Below are positions 1 through 6,784 of a stretch of DNA of 20,946 nt, in pieces (the first letter of the stretch is position 1; each line of letters starts with the position of its first letter). The position numbers and the translations under genes were made by a program. Below the pieces are notes generated by a model that worked only from the letters and a program-made list of their open reading frames with translations, did not search any database and had not been told where the DNA came from. The stretch spans positions 1-20,946 of the forward strand of contig DIRJ01000035.1 in NCBI GenBank assembly GCA_002427505.1. The letters are read 5' to 3'. This DNA comes from Mageeibacillus sp. UBA5439 (GTDB lineage: Bacteria; Bacillota; Clostridia; Saccharofermentanales; DTU023).

Positions 1-70
1 TAAAACAACTACACAATTTAATTTATGTAGATCTTGACAAAGGGTCACTTCATAACAGTTATTAAGTTGT

Positions 71-152
71 TTGCCCGGGAGTATGTGAATTTCCGGATTT
101 TTGGTCAATTATTGCCCGGGAGTATGTGAATTCCCGGATTTTTGGCCAATTA
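71..152. repeat. Two-copy 41-bp direct tandem repeat
   Basis: Copies at 71-111 and 112-152 abut with no spacer and differ at only two positions, T/C at offset 22 and T/C at offset 36. Each copy carries a short inverted repeat, CCGGGA ... TCCCGG in the second copy and CCGGGA ... TTCCGG in the first, with a loop of about 10 nt. The first difference turns a G-C pair into a G-U pair, so a stem could form in RNA from either copy. The function is unknown. Confidence 0.9.
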
Positions 153-167
153 TGGTCTAAAGGATGC

Positions 168-211
168 AACTAAACCATTAGTTGTGAGAAAATTAAACCA
201 GCGGTTTAGTT
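168..211. promoter_or_regulatory. Palindromic segment, possible operator of the XRE regulator
   Basis: AACTAAACC (168-176) and GGTTTAGTT (203-211) are perfect 9-bp inverted arms. The left arm also belongs to a tighter palindrome, AACTAA-ACCA-TTAGTT (168-183). XRE-family regulators often bind such sites near their own gene. That this is the binding site is inference from position only. Confidence 0.35.
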
Positions 212-375
212 ATTTTTGCAAAAACAACCTTTGGACGCTTCTTTCCTGCGGTTCCCTTGCCTAAGCTTTCAGTGTAAATAGCTGCACGTGACCTAGCGGC
301 AGCAGGCAGAAAGCCAGGGAGGAAAGAGCCATGCTAAGTATAGATCCTGATTCAAGAGGAGGAGAGCAAGCATAT

Positions 376-873
376 ATGGAAAAGAAGTCAATCGGGAAGA
401 AAATCGCCAGCCTGCGTAAGGAACGGGGACTGACGCAAAGTGAACTGGCAGAAAAACTGGGTGTGTCTGCACAGGCAGTTTCCAAATGGGAGAACGATAT
501 CGCCTATCCGGATATTACCTTGCTTGCGCCTTTAGCGGACGAGCTGAGTACATCAATAGACCTGCTGCTGGGTGATGCAGTAGAAGCTGAGACGCGCTAT
601 GTTGAAAAGAAAGAACGCAAGAACTACGAAGATATGATCATGAAAATTCGCGTTATAGACGGCGGCGATAATGTAAAAGTTAATCTGCCCATGCCGATTT
701 TTGACGTCATCATGAAAATTGGTCTAGACAATGTTGATATCGGCGGCAAGGGCGAAAGCCTGAAAGATGTAGATCTCGAGAAAATCAAGCTCCTGGTAGA
801 ACAGGGAGCAGTCGGCAAGCTGGTCGAAGTTACATCCGAGGACGGTTCTATAGTAGAGATCTACGTCGAATAA
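376..873 (+). CDS. XRE-family transcriptional regulator with SHOCT-like C-terminal domain
   Basis: A 165-residue protein. Residues about 6-60 form a classical helix-turn-helix of the Cro/CI (XRE) type, with the block LTQSELAEKLGVSAQAVSKW. After a charged linker, the C-terminal ~70 residues resemble the SHOCT-like domain common in Bacillota: an 'R-I-x-V-NLPMP' strand, an 'LEKIKLLVEQG' helix, then 'LVEVTSEDGSIVEIYVE'. It is a predicted cytoplasmic DNA-binding regulator; ligand and targets are unknown. I chose the ATG at 376 because GGAGGAGAG lies 9 nt upstream and the protein then begins right at the HTH. An in-frame ATG at 331, also with a good Shine-Dalgarno site, would add 15 residues. The next gene starts 9 nt downstream and carries a related domain, so the two look like an operon. 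Confidence 0.85.
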   Translation: MEKKSIGKKIASLRKERGLTQSELAEKLGVSAQAVSKWENDIAYPDITLLAPLADELSTSIDLLLGDAVEAETRYVEKKERKNYEDMIMKIRVIDGGDNVKVNLPMPIFDVIMKIGLDNVDIGGKGESLKDVDLEKIKLLVEQGAVGKLVEVTSEDGSIVEIYVE

Positions 874-882
874 GGAGCTTGC

Positions 883-1149
883 ATGCGTATTCAAATCAGA
901 TCTGAAGAAGCTAAGAAAATTAATATCCGAGTACCAAATTCCCTTCTGACCAGCAAGCTTCTGCTGCGCCTGGTCTCGAAGCAAAGCAGCTGGAGCGACG
1001 ATCCGGAGGATCAGAAAACAAGAACTATGTTACTGGAGCTTATGCCGGTTTTAAAGCAAAGCATACGCAATACCAAGAAGAAGTACGGTAAATTTACTCT
1101 GGTCGAAGTAGAGAGTAAAGATGGAGAATATGTCAAAATAACACTCTGA
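883..1149 (+). CDS. Small SHOCT-like domain protein
   Basis: An 88-residue cytoplasmic protein with no signal peptide or membrane segment. Its pattern follows the C-terminal domain of the preceding regulator: an N-terminal strand (IRSEEAKKINIRVPNSLL), a helical centre, then 'FTLVEVESKDGEYVKITL', matching that protein's 'LVEVTSEDGSIVEIYVE'. A Shine-Dalgarno site AAGGAG overlaps the regulator's stop codon and sits 5 nt before the ATG, so the two are probably co-translated. It may be a partner or regulator of the XRE protein, for example by hetero-association of the shared domain; that is inference. A terminator follows at 1179. Confidence 0.75.
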   Translation: MRIQIRSEEAKKINIRVPNSLLTSKLLLRLVSKQSSWSDDPEDQKTRTMLLELMPVLKQSIRNTKKKYGKFTLVEVESKDGEYVKITL

Positions 1150-1178
1150 ACCGGGAGCCGGTGGTTAGTGCTAAAGCG

Positions 1179-1224
1179 ACCCCCACAAGTTGGACCAAAT
1201 AATCCGACTTATGGGGGTTTGTTT
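1179..1224 (+). terminator. Rho-independent terminator of the XRE/SHOCT operon
   Basis: ACCCCCA (1179-1185) pairs with TGGGGGT (1212-1218). After a C/A mismatch the stem continues as AAGTTGGA with TCCGACTT (one G-U pair), leaving an 8-nt loop, and TTTGTTT follows. It separates the SHOCT pair from ribokinase. Confidence 0.85.
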
Positions 1225-1232
1225 ATGTCACA

Positions 1233-1267
1233 AGCAAAACAAAGCAGCAGTTTTGTTTTGCTATAAT
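1233..1267 (+). promoter_or_regulatory. Ribokinase promoter (extended -10) covered by an 11-bp-arm palindrome
   Basis: The -10 box is TATAAT at 1262-1267, preceded by TGC, which makes an extended -10; no good -35 is visible. A perfect inverted repeat, AGCAAAACAAA (1233-1243) and TTTGTTTTGCT (1252-1262) with an 8-nt spacer, spans the -35 to -10 region. A protein bound there would block RNA polymerase, so it is a candidate repressor operator. If transcription begins about 7 nt after the -10, the palindrome is not in the mRNA, which argues against an RNA hairpin role. Confidence 0.65.
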
Positions 1268-1300
1268 GCTTATATTAAAAGAAAAAGCGAGGATGCCGGA

Positions 1301-2230
1301 GTGATCACAGTAGTTGGTAGTTTAAATATGGATCTGGTGGTGCAGACTACTCATATTCCGCGTGTCGGGGAAACAGTGCTGGCACGCGACTTGCGCTATG
1401 TTGAAGGTGGTAAAGGAGCTAACCAGACCCTGGCAGCTGCCCGCCTGGGCGGGGAAGTCAGCATGATTGGCGCGGTCGGCAAGGACGAGATGGGCGATCG
1501 CCTTATTGCGGCTTTAGCAGCAGACAGCGTTGACGTATCAGGCATTAAGCGCAGCTCTGAAGCGAGCGGCATGGCCCTGATTACTGTTGACGCCAAGGGC
1601 AATAATGCCATCACTGTAATCTCCGGAGCCAATCACGATGTCAGCGTCCGGGACCTCCAACAGCACGAGGACAAAATCGCCAGCTCTTCGATTGTGCTGG
1701 CCCAGCTGGAGTGCCCGCTCGACCTGGTGACTGAGGCCATGCTTCTGGCCAAAAAACACGCCTGTATCTCAGTCCTGAATCCGGCACCGGCACAGGCACT
1801 GCCCCAAGACCTCCTGAGCCTTGTTGATATTTTAACGCCCAACGAGACTGAACTCCAGATCTTAAGCGGCCTGGGAACGGATACGCTGGCAGAATGTCAG
1901 GCAGCAGGTGAAAAACTGATGGCAGGCGGTATCAAGTCTCTTATCGTTACCTTAGGCTCCAAAGGCTGTTACTACATGGACAGTAAAGAATCAATCTTCT
2001 ATCCCAGCTACGAAGTGAAGATGACAGATTCAACAGCAGCCGGCGACTGTTTCAACGGTGCTCTGGTTGCCGCCTTGAGCAGAGGCAAGTCCCTGCCTGA
2101 GGCCATCGACTTTGCAATGAAAGCATCAGCTATTTCAGTAACACGGCCCGGAGCCCAGCCATCTATTCCTACACTCGCTGACATGGAAAACTTTGATCTC
2201 TGGTATGAAGACCGCCGTTTGGACAAATAA
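1301..2230 (+). CDS. rbsK: Ribokinase (PfkB family)
   Basis: A 309-residue sugar kinase, the usual ribokinase length, that phosphorylates D-ribose to ribose-5-phosphate in the cytoplasm. It starts with the typical strand ITVVGSLNMDLVV. It has the GGKGANQT substrate/GG motif (about residues 38-45), NPAPAQALP, TPNETE, and the C-terminal signature DSTAAGDCFNGAL, with the catalytic Asp in AAGD (GAGD in most relatives). The GTG at 1301 is chosen because GAGG lies 8 nt upstream and the protein begins at the conserved strand. A longer reading frame back to 1190 would run through the terminator and the promoter. No ribose transporter or isomerase is adjacent. A related PfkB sugar specificity cannot be excluded. 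Confidence 0.9.
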   Translation: MITVVGSLNMDLVVQTTHIPRVGETVLARDLRYVEGGKGANQTLAAARLGGEVSMIGAVGKDEMGDRLIAALAADSVDVSGIKRSSEASGMALITVDAKGNNAITVISGANHDVSVRDLQQHEDKIASSSIVLAQLECPLDLVTEAMLLAKKHACISVLNPAPAQALPQDLLSLVDILTPNETELQILSGLGTDTLAECQAAGEKLMAGGIKSLIVTLGSKGCYYMDSKESIFYPSYEVKMTDSTAAGDCFNGALVAALSRGKSLPEAIDFAMKASAISVTRPGAQPSIPTLADMENFDLWYEDRRLDK

Positions 2231-2313
2231 GCCCGGTATTTTTGTCATGCCACAATTGTTAAGGTCACAACCGGAGATGGTAACAGATACCAAAATAATT
2301 AACTGAGGTGTAT

Positions 2314-3891
2314 ATGCAAGTACAGGATTATCCCAGACAGGAATTTACTCTGGGAGATTATTTAGCGGATTTAAGATCTGAAGGCCTTGTGTCCGGGACT
2401 GTAAGCTGGGAAGCAACATCAGAAGCACTGCCCGTGCAGCATGTTTCCTATGATTCCCGCCAGCTGAGCAAAAACACATTTTTTATATGTAAGGGCAATA
2501 ACTTTAAACGCCAATACTTGCTGGACGCAATCGAACAGGGAGCAATCGCCTATCTGGCGGAAAAGGATCTGGAAGTTGATCTTCCCGGCATTATTGTCAG
2601 CGATCTGCGCCGGGCCCTGACCCTGTGCACGCAGAGGTTTTTCGAGTGGCCCCAGCGCAGCCTGTCCATTATAGGCATCACCGGCACCAAAGGTAAATCG
2701 ACCACAGTTACCTGTCTCAGAGAGATTTTTGATGTCTGGCTGGCGGAGCAGAAACTGCCGCCTGCAGGTTTCATCTCATCGATCGAGGAATTTGACGGCT
2801 TTACCAGCGAAGAGTCGGTACTGACCACGCCCGAGCCGCTGGAGCTTTTCACAATATTACGCAACTGTGTTACCGCCGGCATCGACCATGTCATTTTGGA
2901 AAGCTCGTCTCAGGGACTTAAGTATGGCCGTCTGGACGACATCAATTTTTCCTATGGTTCAATCGTGAATATTGCCGAGGACCATATATCTGATATTGAG
3001 CATAAAGACTTCGAAGATTACAAGGCAGCCAAACTGGCGATGATAGATCACAGTGAAAAACTGCTGGTCAATCTCGACGTTGAATACAGTGATCTCATGC
3101 TGGAAAAGGCGGCAGAGAAGCAGGTTAAAGTAATTACGCTGAGTACCAGGGAGGGCCTTGCCGCTGACTACCGCGCCGAAAATATCCGCAGCAGGGCGGA
3201 CGGTCTTGTTTTTGATGTAAAAAGCCTGCGCACACCCGAGCGGAATATCAAAGATTTATTTGTCAGCCTGCATGGTCTTTTTAATACTGAAAATGCCCTG
3301 ATCGCTATAGCCATCGCACTCGAATCGGGTGTGGATGAGACTTCGATCCGCCGTGCCCTGAGTCAGGTTTCCGTACCCGGCCGCATGATGCTCTTTCCGA
3401 CAGATGATGGCGCCATGCTGGGACTGGTCGATTATGCCCACAACAAGCTTAGTTTTGAGGCACTCTTCCAATGGCTGCACAGGGATTATCCGAATCACAA
3501 GTATATCGCGATCTTCGGCTCTACCGGTGACAAGGCTGTCAACCGCCGCCCCGAATTAGGTGTAGCTGCGGGAGAAAATGCTGACCTGGTTTATTTGACC
3601 TCCGATGACGTGGGCTACGAACCCTTTGACTCGATTAACGCGGACATGACGCCATATCTGGACAGCTACGGTGTAGCCTGGACAGCCGACCCCGTGCGCG
3701 AAAATTGCATCCGCGACGCTTTCGCCAAGGCTATCCGGCTCTATCAGGAGACCGGTGAGCAGAGCGTGGTAATGGCTCTGGGCAAAGGCGACGAGAGTTC
3801 CATCTACAAGGACGGCATCTACGAACCGATCAACAGCGACGTTACGGTGATGAAACACCTGGTGGAAACATATAACGCCGCTTTGAAATAA
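2314..3891 (+). CDS. murE: MurE-like UDP-N-acetylmuramoyl-tripeptide synthetase
   Basis: A 525-residue Mur ligase. MurE adds the third amino acid to UDP-MurNAc-L-Ala-D-Glu using ATP during cytoplasmic peptidoglycan synthesis. Visible motifs are YDSR (46-49, UDP-MurNAc region), the ATP loop GITGTKGKSTT (121-131), TTPEP, ESSSQGLKYGRL, DHISDIEHKDFEDY, GRMM and VDYAHN, and a C-terminal ligase domain. GTKGK, SSQ and IEH-x-x-FEDY resemble lysine-adding enzymes of cocci more than the DAP branch. The DNPR specificity motif of DAP enzymes is replaced by DDVGYEP, so the amino acid added is uncertain. The ATG at 2314 is preceded by GAGG at 5 nt; the alternative GTG at 2308 overlaps that site. No mur or division genes are nearby, so it could be a paralogue with a different substrate. 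Confidence 0.85.
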   Translation: MQVQDYPRQEFTLGDYLADLRSEGLVSGTVSWEATSEALPVQHVSYDSRQLSKNTFFICKGNNFKRQYLLDAIEQGAIAYLAEKDLEVDLPGIIVSDLRRALTLCTQRFFEWPQRSLSIIGITGTKGKSTTVTCLREIFDVWLAEQKLPPAGFISSIEEFDGFTSEESVLTTPEPLELFTILRNCVTAGIDHVILESSSQGLKYGRLDDINFSYGSIVNIAEDHISDIEHKDFEDYKAAKLAMIDHSEKLLVNLDVEYSDLMLEKAAEKQVKVITLSTREGLAADYRAENIRSRADGLVFDVKSLRTPERNIKDLFVSLHGLFNTENALIAIAIALESGVDETSIRRALSQVSVPGRMMLFPTDDGAMLGLVDYAHNKLSFEALFQWLHRDYPNHKYIAIFGSTGDKAVNRRPELGVAAGENADLVYLTSDDVGYEPFDSINADMTPYLDSYGVAWTADPVRENCIRDAFAKAIRLYQETGEQSVVMALGKGDESSIYKDGIYEPINSDVTVMKHLVETYNAALK

Positions 3892-4000
3892 TGTTGCCGG
3901 GCAGCTGCCGGGCCGGCAGAGGGGGCATATCCTGCCATCTATGCGATCCGCTTTGCTGCTTCCTTCCCGCGCGTTGAGCGGGTTCTCAGCGGCATGAGCA

Positions 4001-4021
4001 ATCCGGATCAGGCATCCGGAT
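4001..4021. repeat. Paired self-palindromic octamers in an intergenic gap
   Basis: ATCCGGAT occurs at 4001-4008 and 4014-4021, separated by CAGGC. Each octamer is itself a palindrome, so the pair is both a direct and an inverted repeat. Flanking GGCA (3991-3994) and TGCC (4026-4029) could extend a stem imperfectly. It lies in the 170-bp gap between murE and the kinase gene. No T-tract follows, so it is not called a terminator. Confidence 0.5.
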
Positions 4022-4061
4022 GCGCTGCCACAACCCTTAAGTAAATATTCCGGAGTTATTT

Positions 4062-4631
4062 ATGAAAGAACAAGTCTGGTATCAGGAATTTAAGTCAGAA
4101 ATCTTACGACTGGAAAACTCGGATCGCGAGCTGATTATCATTGCCATTGACGGCAGTTCAGCTGCCGGCAAGTCCAGCTTGTCAGCAAGCTTGGCGGCTG
4201 AATACGACGCTCAGCTTTTTCACATCGATGACTTTTTTCTCACAGCTGAACAAAGAACTCCGGCAAGACTGGCCGCTGTCGGCGAGTTTTTTGACAAGGA
4301 AAGGCTGCTGGCTGAAGTGCTGGAACCTTTAAAAGCCGGCCGGCCGGTACGATTCCGGCATTTCAATTGTGCCACTCAGGCCTTCTCCCGGCCGGAGCAG
4401 GCTGAACACAAACGGCTTGTCATTATCGAAGGCGTCTACAGCCTCCATCCCGATCTGCGCCCATATTATGACCTGCAGCTTTTTCTCCATATAGATCGCG
4501 CAGAACAAATCAGGCGGCTCCAACAAAGGTGCCCGGAAAAACTTGAGCGCTATCTCAATGACTGGCTGCCGCGCGAAGAAGCTTATTTTAAAAAATATAA
4601 CCTTCCGAAAAAGACACAATTACTAGTTTGA
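4062..4631 (+). CDS. Uridine kinase-like P-loop kinase
   Basis: A 189-residue cytoplasmic protein of the uridine kinase/phosphoribulokinase P-loop fold. The Walker A motif is GSSAAGKSS (31-39), followed by FHIDDFFL (about 53-60), where an acidic pair serves as base/Mg ligand in this family. A VIIEGVYSLHPDL strand carries the second acidic position and a basic lid helix (about 155-175) follows. The reaction is probably transfer of phosphate from ATP to a nucleoside or similar small alcohol; the exact substrate cannot be read. It is about 15-20 residues shorter than bona fide uridine kinases, as in the family of small 'uridine kinase-like' proteins. A GGAG site precedes the ATG, and the next gene starts 13 nt downstream, suggesting co-transcription. 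Confidence 0.8.
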   Translation: MKEQVWYQEFKSEILRLENSDRELIIIAIDGSSAAGKSSLSASLAAEYDAQLFHIDDFFLTAEQRTPARLAAVGEFFDKERLLAEVLEPLKAGRPVRFRHFNCATQAFSRPEQAEHKRLVIIEGVYSLHPDLRPYYDLQLFLHIDRAEQIRRLQQRCPEKLERYLNDWLPREEAYFKKYNLPKKTQLLV

Positions 4632-4644
4632 AAGGAGTTGTCTT

Positions 4645-5262
4645 ATGTCTGAACAAGTAGGCATTATCTGGCACGGCCATTCCTGCTTTGAGATTAACAC
4701 TGCAGCTGCAGTGATTATTCTCGATCCCTATCAGGAGGTTCCGGGCTATCGTCCTCTGAAACTGGAAGCAGACCTGCTGCTGGTTTCACACGAGCACGAC
4801 GACCACAACGCTCGCTCGCGCGTTAAACTTTCCGGCAGGGAAGCGGATGTAGATGTGGAAATCATCGACACCTTTCATGATCCCGAGCAGGGAAGCCTGC
4901 GCGGCAAAAACAAAATCCACATCGTGACTGTTGCCGGCAAGCGGATTGCTCACTGCGGCGACCTGGGGCATGCCCTGGCGGCAGACCAGCTGGCCCGGCT
5001 GCAGAAACTCGATGTGCTCCTGATCCCGGTTGGCGGTTATTACACAATCGACGCTGACACAGCAGCGGAAATTGTCCAGCGCTGCCATCCTGACCTGGTG
5101 GTGCCCATGCACTATCGCGACGGCGCTGCGGGTTTTGACGTAATCTCAACGGTGCAGCCCTTCCTCGATCATTTTGACACTGTTGTCAGACATGACCGAG
5201 CCTCATTCAGTCTCGGTGAATTTCATGATACCGTACTTGTTTTGAAAAACCCGAAACTCTAG
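4645..5262 (+). CDS. MBL-fold metal-dependent hydrolase
   Basis: A 205-residue metallo-beta-lactamase-fold protein of the cytoplasmic UlaG/UPF0173-like type. The metal-binding signature is SHEHDDHN (about 49-56), followed by HCGDLGH, PVGGYYTID and PMHYRDG, which supply the later His/Asp ligands. Proteins of this group hydrolyse phosphoester or lactone bonds, but the substrate here is unknown. AAAGGAG lies 7 nt before the ATG. Its stop codon overlaps the stop of the opposing small zincin gene within a shared CTAG (5259-5262). Confidence 0.85.
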   Translation: MSEQVGIIWHGHSCFEINTAAAVIILDPYQEVPGYRPLKLEADLLLVSHEHDDHNARSRVKLSGREADVDVEIIDTFHDPEQGSLRGKNKIHIVTVAGKRIAHCGDLGHALAADQLARLQKLDVLLIPVGGYYTIDADTAAEIVQRCHPDLVVPMHYRDGAAGFDVISTVQPFLDHFDTVVRHDRASFSLGEFHDTVLVLKNPKL

Positions 5263-5651
5263 GGACGCTTATCCTCGCCCAGAGGATGGCGGGCATAATA
5301 GTGTAACAGAGAGCGTTCGTCCTCCACTTCGAGATCGCGCTCCCGGGCGCGGTTCTCCAGGTGGTGCGTCAGTTCGTGCTTTACAACCCGCTCCAGCTCT
5401 TCGATAAAGCGCTCATCAGAAAGCTGCGGGTAAACCTGCAGCATGGAACCATAGTAAATGTTGATATAGCGTCCGAAAATATGCTCGTAGCGGTACTCGC
5501 CCAGAATATAGAGATCATCAGCCAGCCTGTTGGGGGACAGCTTCACTTCTTCCCGCAGGAGAACACCGCCGTTCAGATCCACGAAAACTTCCGGCGGCAG
5601 CGCATCAATAATACCATGCAGAGCTGCTTCAGCTTCTTCTATAGTCATCAT
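5259..5651 (-). CDS. Small zincin-like metallopeptidase family protein
   Basis: A 130-residue protein with the zincin signature HELTHH at residues 92-97 (HExxH plus an extra His) followed by an acidic stretch. This matches the short 'metallopeptidase family' (DUF1025, zincin_1-like) proteins of about 120 residues. It has no signal peptide, so it acts in the cytoplasm; its substrate is unknown. Start choice is weak: ATGs at 5651 and 5648 begin the conserved TIEEAEAAL helix, and an in-frame ATG at 5666 would add five residues. None has a clear Shine-Dalgarno site. It is transcribed towards the MBL-fold gene and ends inside the same CTAG palindrome. Genes of this family often stand alone. Confidence 0.75.
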   Translation of the reverse strand: MMTIEEAEAALHGIIDALPPEVFVDLNGGVLLREEVKLSPNRLADDLYILGEYRYEHIFGRYINIYYGSMLQVYPQLSDERFIEELERVVKHELTHHLENRARERDLEVEDERSLLHYYARHPLGEDKRP

Positions 5652-5727
5652 GGCAACAGTATACACGCAAGTAGCTGGCAGGCGCCGGCCGGCATAGCTA
5701 TACTATTAAAAAAACTAACAGGTGCTT

Positions 5728-6543
5728 ATGAAATACTTGACCAAAGAATGGTATCGAAAATCTAATCTGACTGATCTTCACTTTGATCTGGAAATTATCG
5801 AGGAAGCAGCCGACCAGGACGACGAACTCTTCCAATCTCTCTATGAAGAAGCGGAACAGAAATTTATCGAAGAGGAGCAAGCGGAGTACGATTTTGACCC
5901 ACGTGAATTTTTAGATGAAGATAGTTTTGATCAGGAATCAGATCTGCTGGACTTTCTCGCTGAAGAGGACTTCATCGAGCAGCTGATCGAGAACTTCGAC
6001 AATCGTGATCCTTTTTCTGAAGAAAAGACGAAAAAGCTGTTCGCCGAGATCTACGAGTCAAGTCTGGCCGCAGCCAAAGAACAGCTTCCGTCCGAAATCT
6101 ACTCGCAGATTGCAGATCCCCGTATCTTTGCCCTGGGATTTTGTACTGATGCTGTTTACAATCTGGTCAGAGCCTTTTCCGTCGGGAACAATAGGGAGAC
6201 CATGCAGGTCCTGAAAGACTACGAAGACGCGATGCGCCTGCAGGATATCCCCAGACAGCTGCAACAACGTTTCCGCTTTCACGACTGCCGGATCACAGGC
6301 TGGCTGTCCCAGGGCAAAGACCTCGTGCTTACCCTGGATACTGAAGCCGGATTTACTTCTGACAACAGGATCATCTTTCTCGACGTGACAGTCCTCGTGG
6401 ACGAGAACATCGTCAGCCTGTATTGGACCTGCGATGAGCTCTATAAAACCGACCATGGCTACGAAGTGCATATTCTTTGTGACGGGGACAGAACAGCGGA
6501 ATTGAACCTGCTCTGCTCGGACATCCTCATCGAGGAAATCTAG
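5728..6543 (+). CDS. DUF4085-family protein of unknown function
   Basis: A 271-residue soluble protein. The N-terminus MKYLTKEWYRKS is characteristic of the DUF4085 family of Bacillota. Residues about 25-105 are strongly acidic and helical, rich in Glu and Asp, and the C-terminal half ('RFHDCRITGW' onward) looks like mixed beta strands. No catalytic motif, signal peptide or membrane segment is visible, and I do not assign a function. The ATG at 5728 has AGGTG just upstream; GTG at 5722 overlaps that site. A TATACT at 5699-5704 may be its -10 box, without a clear -35. The tRNA-Leu gene follows with its own promoter. Confidence 0.75.
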   Translation: MKYLTKEWYRKSNLTDLHFDLEIIEEAADQDDELFQSLYEEAEQKFIEEEQAEYDFDPREFLDEDSFDQESDLLDFLAEEDFIEQLIENFDNRDPFSEEKTKKLFAEIYESSLAAAKEQLPSEIYSQIADPRIFALGFCTDAVYNLVRAFSVGNNRETMQVLKDYEDAMRLQDIPRQLQQRFRFHDCRITGWLSQGKDLVLTLDTEAGFTSDNRIIFLDVTVLVDENIVSLYWTCDELYKTDHGYEVHILCDGDRTAELNLLCSDILIEEI

Positions 6544-6599
6544 AGTCTTTTCCGGCTCTGAGGCCGATAATTCGCGGAGTCCGGAGCCTGCCAGGATAT

Positions 6600-6628
6600 T
6601 TGACTTTAGGGATTCTCTTTGTCATAAT
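6600..6628 (+). promoter_or_regulatory. Sigma-A-type promoter of tRNA-Leu
   Basis: TTGACT (6600-6605), a 17-bp spacer and CATAAT (6623-6628) precede the tRNA by about 30 bp. Spacing is optimal and both boxes match five of six consensus bases. Confidence 0.75.
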
Positions 6629-6659
6629 ATCTGAGCCGGCTCACACGGAATATTTAGAT

Positions 6660-6744
6660 GCGGCCGTGGCGGAATTGGCAGACGTGCACGCTTGAGGTGC
6701 GTGTGATTAACATCGTGCGGGTTCAAATCCCGCCGGCCGCACCA
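6660..6744 (+). tRNA. tRNA-Leu (anticodon GAG)
   Basis: The acceptor stem GCGGCCG (6660-6666) pairs with CGGCCGC (6734-6740), followed by the discriminator A and an encoded CCA (6742-6744). The anticodon stem CACGC/GCGTG encloses the loop TTGAGGT with anticodon GAG at 6694-6696. The T arm is GCGGG-TTCAAAT-CCCGC. The long variable region (about 6704-6716) is typical of class II leucine tRNAs. It reads CUC and CUU codons. Confidence 0.97.
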
Positions 6745-6749
6745 GATAG

Positions 6750-6784
6750 ACGGTTTCCTGAATAAAAACGGGAACCGTTTTTTT
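6750..6784 (+). terminator. Rho-independent terminator after tRNA-Leu
   Basis: ACGGTTTCC (6750-6758) pairs with GGGAACCGT (6770-6778), with one G-U pair, followed by a run of T to 6784. The T-run overlaps the stop codon of the opposing C39-like gene (6783-6785). Confidence 0.9.

Larger units (their letters stand above)
1..375. other. Gene-free 5' region upstream of the XRE regulator
   Basis: No convincing gene is seen. The stretch holds a two-copy 41-bp tandem repeat (71-152) and a palindromic segment (168-211), listed separately. A TTGACA at 34-39 could be a -35 box, but the only -10 candidate near the right distance (GTTATT, 58-63) is poor, so no promoter is called. An ATG at 331 has its own purine-rich site (AGGGAGGAAAG, 317-327) and is in frame with the regulator; see the entry for that gene. 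Confidence 0.6.

Noticed and set aside
71..152. CRISPR array
   Set aside because: Only two copies, directly abutting with no spacers, and no cas genes.
1190..1300. N-terminal extension of the ribokinase frame back to a TTG at 1190
   Set aside because: It would cover the terminator and promoter and adds 37 unconserved residues; GTG 1301 has a Shine-Dalgarno site and starts at the conserved strand.
3966..3982. CCCGC/GCGGG hairpin as murE terminator
   Set aside because: The 5-bp stem is short and is followed by only TTCT; too weak to call.
4786..5112. Minus-strand reading frame inside the MBL-fold gene (and similar long antisense frames elsewhere)
   Set aside because: Shadow of the real gene: no recognisable domain or ribosome site, and the sense frame carries clear metal-binding motifs.
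5259..5262. CTAG shared by two convergent stop codons
   Set aside because: Neat but common for tightly packed convergent genes; no functional meaning inferred.
6660..6744. tRNA-Leu as integration site of the island
   Set aside because: I looked for a copy of the tRNA 3' end near the other island border (19245-19625) and saw none, and there is no integrase gene.
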